From positions 302,424 to 366,423 of the forward strand of contig NZ_MKUD01000001.1 of assembly GCF_001898575.1 (NCBI RefSeq): 64,000 nucleotides of DNA. Reading direction: 5' to 3'. The stretch is from Spirosoma sp. 48-14. GTDB lineage: Bacteria; Bacteroidota; Bacteroidia; Cytophagales; Spirosomataceae. Numbering within the stretch: the first letter of the stretch is position 1; the number at the start of each line of letters is the position of its first letter. The position numbers were made by a program, and so were the translations under genes. Shown here piece after piece: positions 62,063 to 64,000 of this stretch. The notes below the pieces were generated by a model, which saw only the letters and a list, made by a program, of their open reading frames with translations, was not told the DNA's origin and did no database searches.

Positions 62063-64000
62063 TTAAAACGTCACTGTTACGCCACCTGATATGTTTTTAA
62101 CCTGCGGAAGCGTATTTAAGTCGATACCCTGGGCGGTTGTCGATCCATCCAGCGTACTTAGTTCCGGATCTGATCCTGAATATTTTGTGTACGTCCAGAT
62201 GTTGGTGGCCGAAGCAAAAACCCGAACGCCCGATAATTTTACATAACCAACCCATTTTTTAGGCAGGTTATAGCCGATCGTCACATTTTTCAGACGCAGG
62301 TAAGAACCATCTTCCAGAAAACGGCTGCTGAGATAATTGTTATAGGTGTTCTCGTACACATAGCGTGGAACGCTCGTAATATCTCCTTCTTTCTGCCACC
62401 GCTTCAATGCATCGACACTCTGGTTGAAGGCAAGTGACGAGCCTGTATTGACCGATGTTTGTTTGGTCATATTCAATACATGATTGCCATAGGAAAACTG
62501 GAAGAAAACACTCAGGTCGAATCCTTTATACGAAAGCCGGTTGGTCAGGCCACCAAAAAACTTCGGCTGTGCATTGCCAATTACCTGCCCATCGTCGGGA
62601 GTGATTCGGCCATCCCCATTCTTATCCTGGTAAATAGCATCACCCGTACCCGCATCAACGCCTAAGAATTTCAGTCCCCAGAATGTGCCGAGCGGTTGCC
62701 CTGGCAATACGACGTTGGTAGCCGCAACGCCGTTGCCCTGATAGCCAGCGAACAAAGGTTCGTCTGTGGCTAACTCAACTACTTTATTCTGGTTAGTCGA
62801 AATATTCAGATCTGTATTCCAGCGGAGGCCTTTCTTATCAATATTAACCGTGCTGATGGTCAGCTCCAGCCCCTTGTTGCTTATTTTACCAATGTTCCCC
62901 TGCACCGAACCAAAGCCTGAAGTCAACGGAATTGGCTGACTGAACAAGAGTTTATCCGTGAGGTTGCTGTAGGCATCAAACGTAACAGTTAAGCGCCCAT
63001 TGAAGAACGACGCATCCAAACCAACATTAGCCTCTCGTGTACGTTCCCATTGCAGATTGGGGTTGGCAAGTCCGGCTGGTCCAAGCCCGGACGAACCACT
63101 GTACGTAGTAGCTGCCCAGGTTCCCAGATAGAGGAAGTTACCAATCTGTTCGTTCCCCGTAAATCCATAACTCCCTCTCAGTTTTAGGTCACTCAGGAAG
63201 CTAAATTGTTCCATGAATGATTCCTCGGAGATACGCCAGCCCAGCGACCCTGATGGGAAAAAACCGAATTTCCGGTTGGGGCCAAACCGTGACGACCCAT
63301 CGTATCGACCCGTTACAGATACCAGATACTTGTCTTTGTAATCGTATTTAACTTCGCCTAAGCCTGAGAATAAACCGCTGTTAACCAATGAAGAGCTCCC
63401 CTGATTGACCACCCCGGCCGATGAGATGTACGTAAAATCGTCGCTTGGGAAATATTCACCATTCACCGAACCGGCCCGGTTGGTCCGTTTAATGATTTCG
63501 ATACCACCCAGTGCGCTAATCCGATGTTTTTCATTGATCAGTGTATTGTACGACAGTGTGTTAGAGCTTGTAAACGTTGCCGCTAAACTCGTATTATATT
63601 CGCCATACCCTTGCTGCCCCAAACTGGCACTGTACCCTCCGGTAGCCGTCGATCGGGGAAAATACAGGTTCTCTATAATGCTGTTGTAATCGATACTGGC
63701 TTTCGATTGAAAACGTAGGTTCTGCAGAAATTGATACGCTACGTATACACCACCCAGCATTTTGGTTGTCAGTACCTGCTGGCGAGGTAAAAGGGCTTCA
63801 CCAACCGGATTGAAGTTTGGGAAGTCCGGATAATTGGGATCACCTGGCGCATACAGTTGCCCCTGTTCGTTGTAGGGCGAATAATAGGGCAGGCTCCGGG
63901 TTGCGCCCGAGTACACACCATCCAGAAAGTTATCGCCAGCCACCCGGTTGTTTACGGCTCGCGCTACAGTGATATTACTGCCAAAGGATAGTTTATCGGT
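62063..64000 (-). CDS. SusC/RagA family TonB-dependent transporter, 5' end outside the window
   Basis: The open frame runs through the right edge of the window, so only the C-terminal 645 residues are seen. They are the barrel of a SusC-type transporter: DNFLDGVYSGATRSLPYYSP, SVTGRYDGSSRFGPNRKFGFFPSGSLGWRI (split: GSSRFGPNRKFGFFPSGS), LRGSYGFTGNEQIGNFLY, the NPNLQWERTREANVGLD motif, and the terminal GGVTVTF strand. The N-terminal plug and TonB box lie outside. It forms an outer-membrane complex with the SusD protein encoded 40 nt downstream. Confidence 0.96.
   Translation of the reverse strand, partial: TDKLSFGSNITVARAVNNRVAGDNFLDGVYSGATRSLPYYSPYNEQGQLYAPGDPNYPDFPNFNPVGEALLPRQQVLTTKMLGGVYVAYQFLQNLRFQSKASIDYNSIIENLYFPRSTATGGYSASLGQQGYGEYNTSLAATFTSSNTLSYNTLINEKHRISALGGIEIIKRTNRAGSVNGEYFPSDDFTYISSAGVVNQGSSSLVNSGLFSGLGEVKYDYKDKYLVSVTGRYDGSSRFGPNRKFGFFPSGSLGWRISEESFMEQFSFLSDLKLRGSYGFTGNEQIGNFLYLGTWAATTYSGSSGLGPAGLANPNLQWERTREANVGLDASFFNGRLTVTFDAYSNLTDKLLFSQPIPLTSGFGSVQGNIGKISNKGLELTISTVNIDKKGLRWNTDLNISTNQNKVVELATDEPLFAGYQGNGVAATNVVLPGQPLGTFWGLKFLGVDAGTGDAIYQDKNGDGRITPDDGQVIGNAQPKFFGGLTNRLSYKGFDLSVFFQFSYGNHVLNMTKQTSVNTGSSLAFNQSVDALKRWQKEGDITSVPRYVYENTYNNYLSSRFLEDGSYLRLKNVTIGYNLPKKWVGYVKLSGVRVFASATNIWTYTKYSGSDPELSTLDGSTTAQGIDLNTLPQVKNISGGVTVTF

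Noticed and set aside
1..64000. CRISPR arrays, tRNA and rRNA genes, phage or IS elements other than the RAYT unit
   Set aside because: No repeat-spacer pattern, no cloverleaf sequence, no transposase other than the RAYT, and no integrase was seen on reading both strands.

Overview
The window reads as a chromosomal segment of a Bacteroidota bacterium of order Cytophagales, most likely near Spirosoma (inference). The evidence is a SusC/SusD pair, type IX secretion (T9SS) C-terminal sorting domains, a GldA-like gliding ABC protein, PheS, XseAB, ClpB and AroB of Bacteroidota type, TAnnTTTG-type promoter boxes, and no strong Shine-Dalgarno sequences. Apart from one RAYT gene with its flanking repeats, no insertion sequence, phage, CRISPR array, rRNA or tRNA was found.

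1-25 kb is mostly housekeeping. It holds the start of radA, an outer-membrane barrel, two LytTR regulators, pheS, xseA-xseB, a DUF937/OmpA protein, a short-chain dehydrogenase with a TspO-like membrane protein, clpB, an MFS transporter divergent from aroB, and a DUF4136 lipoprotein. A REP-associated transposase (RAYT) follows, enclosed by two inverted copies of a 77-bp double-REP element. Then come gldA, an amino-acid permease, a lipoprotein-like methyltransferase, a holin-like protein, a zinc peptidase, rfaE2, a toxin-antitoxin pair whose toxin has an amber codon, a YbhN-type membrane protein and a MoeB-rhodanese fusion. Several intergenic gaps hold long-arm palindromes.

25-51 kb starts with a DUF1080 hydrolase, a hydroxypyruvate-isomerase-like protein and a family 2 glycosyltransferase. 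The centre of the window is a 16.4-kb minus-strand run of six exported proteins with gaps of 4-15 nt (44445 down to 28080): a 573-aa barrel-like protein, a 2054-aa giant protein, a 697-aa FN3 protein, a 700-aa beta-rich protein, a 1250-aa protein with about 12 FN3 domains and a T9SS tail, and a small lipoprotein. No function is known to me for this set, and it is the best candidate here for an undescribed system. Upstream lie a lipoprotein, a multi-pass membrane protein, a small cytoplasmic protein, and a NarL-type response regulator with its histidine kinase, which may control the cluster (inference). Next to the kinase is a 5' remnant of a second copy of the glycosyltransferase gene.

51-64 kb is a minus-strand secreted-enzyme region: a PfpI/DJ-1 protein, a CotH-kinase protein with a T9SS tail, a three-part esterase-GH9-G8-like enzyme, and a SusC-SusD-lipoprotein-lipoprotein-M43 metalloprotease operon. 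The last looks like a RagAB-like peptide acquisition locus. SusC runs off the right end of the window.
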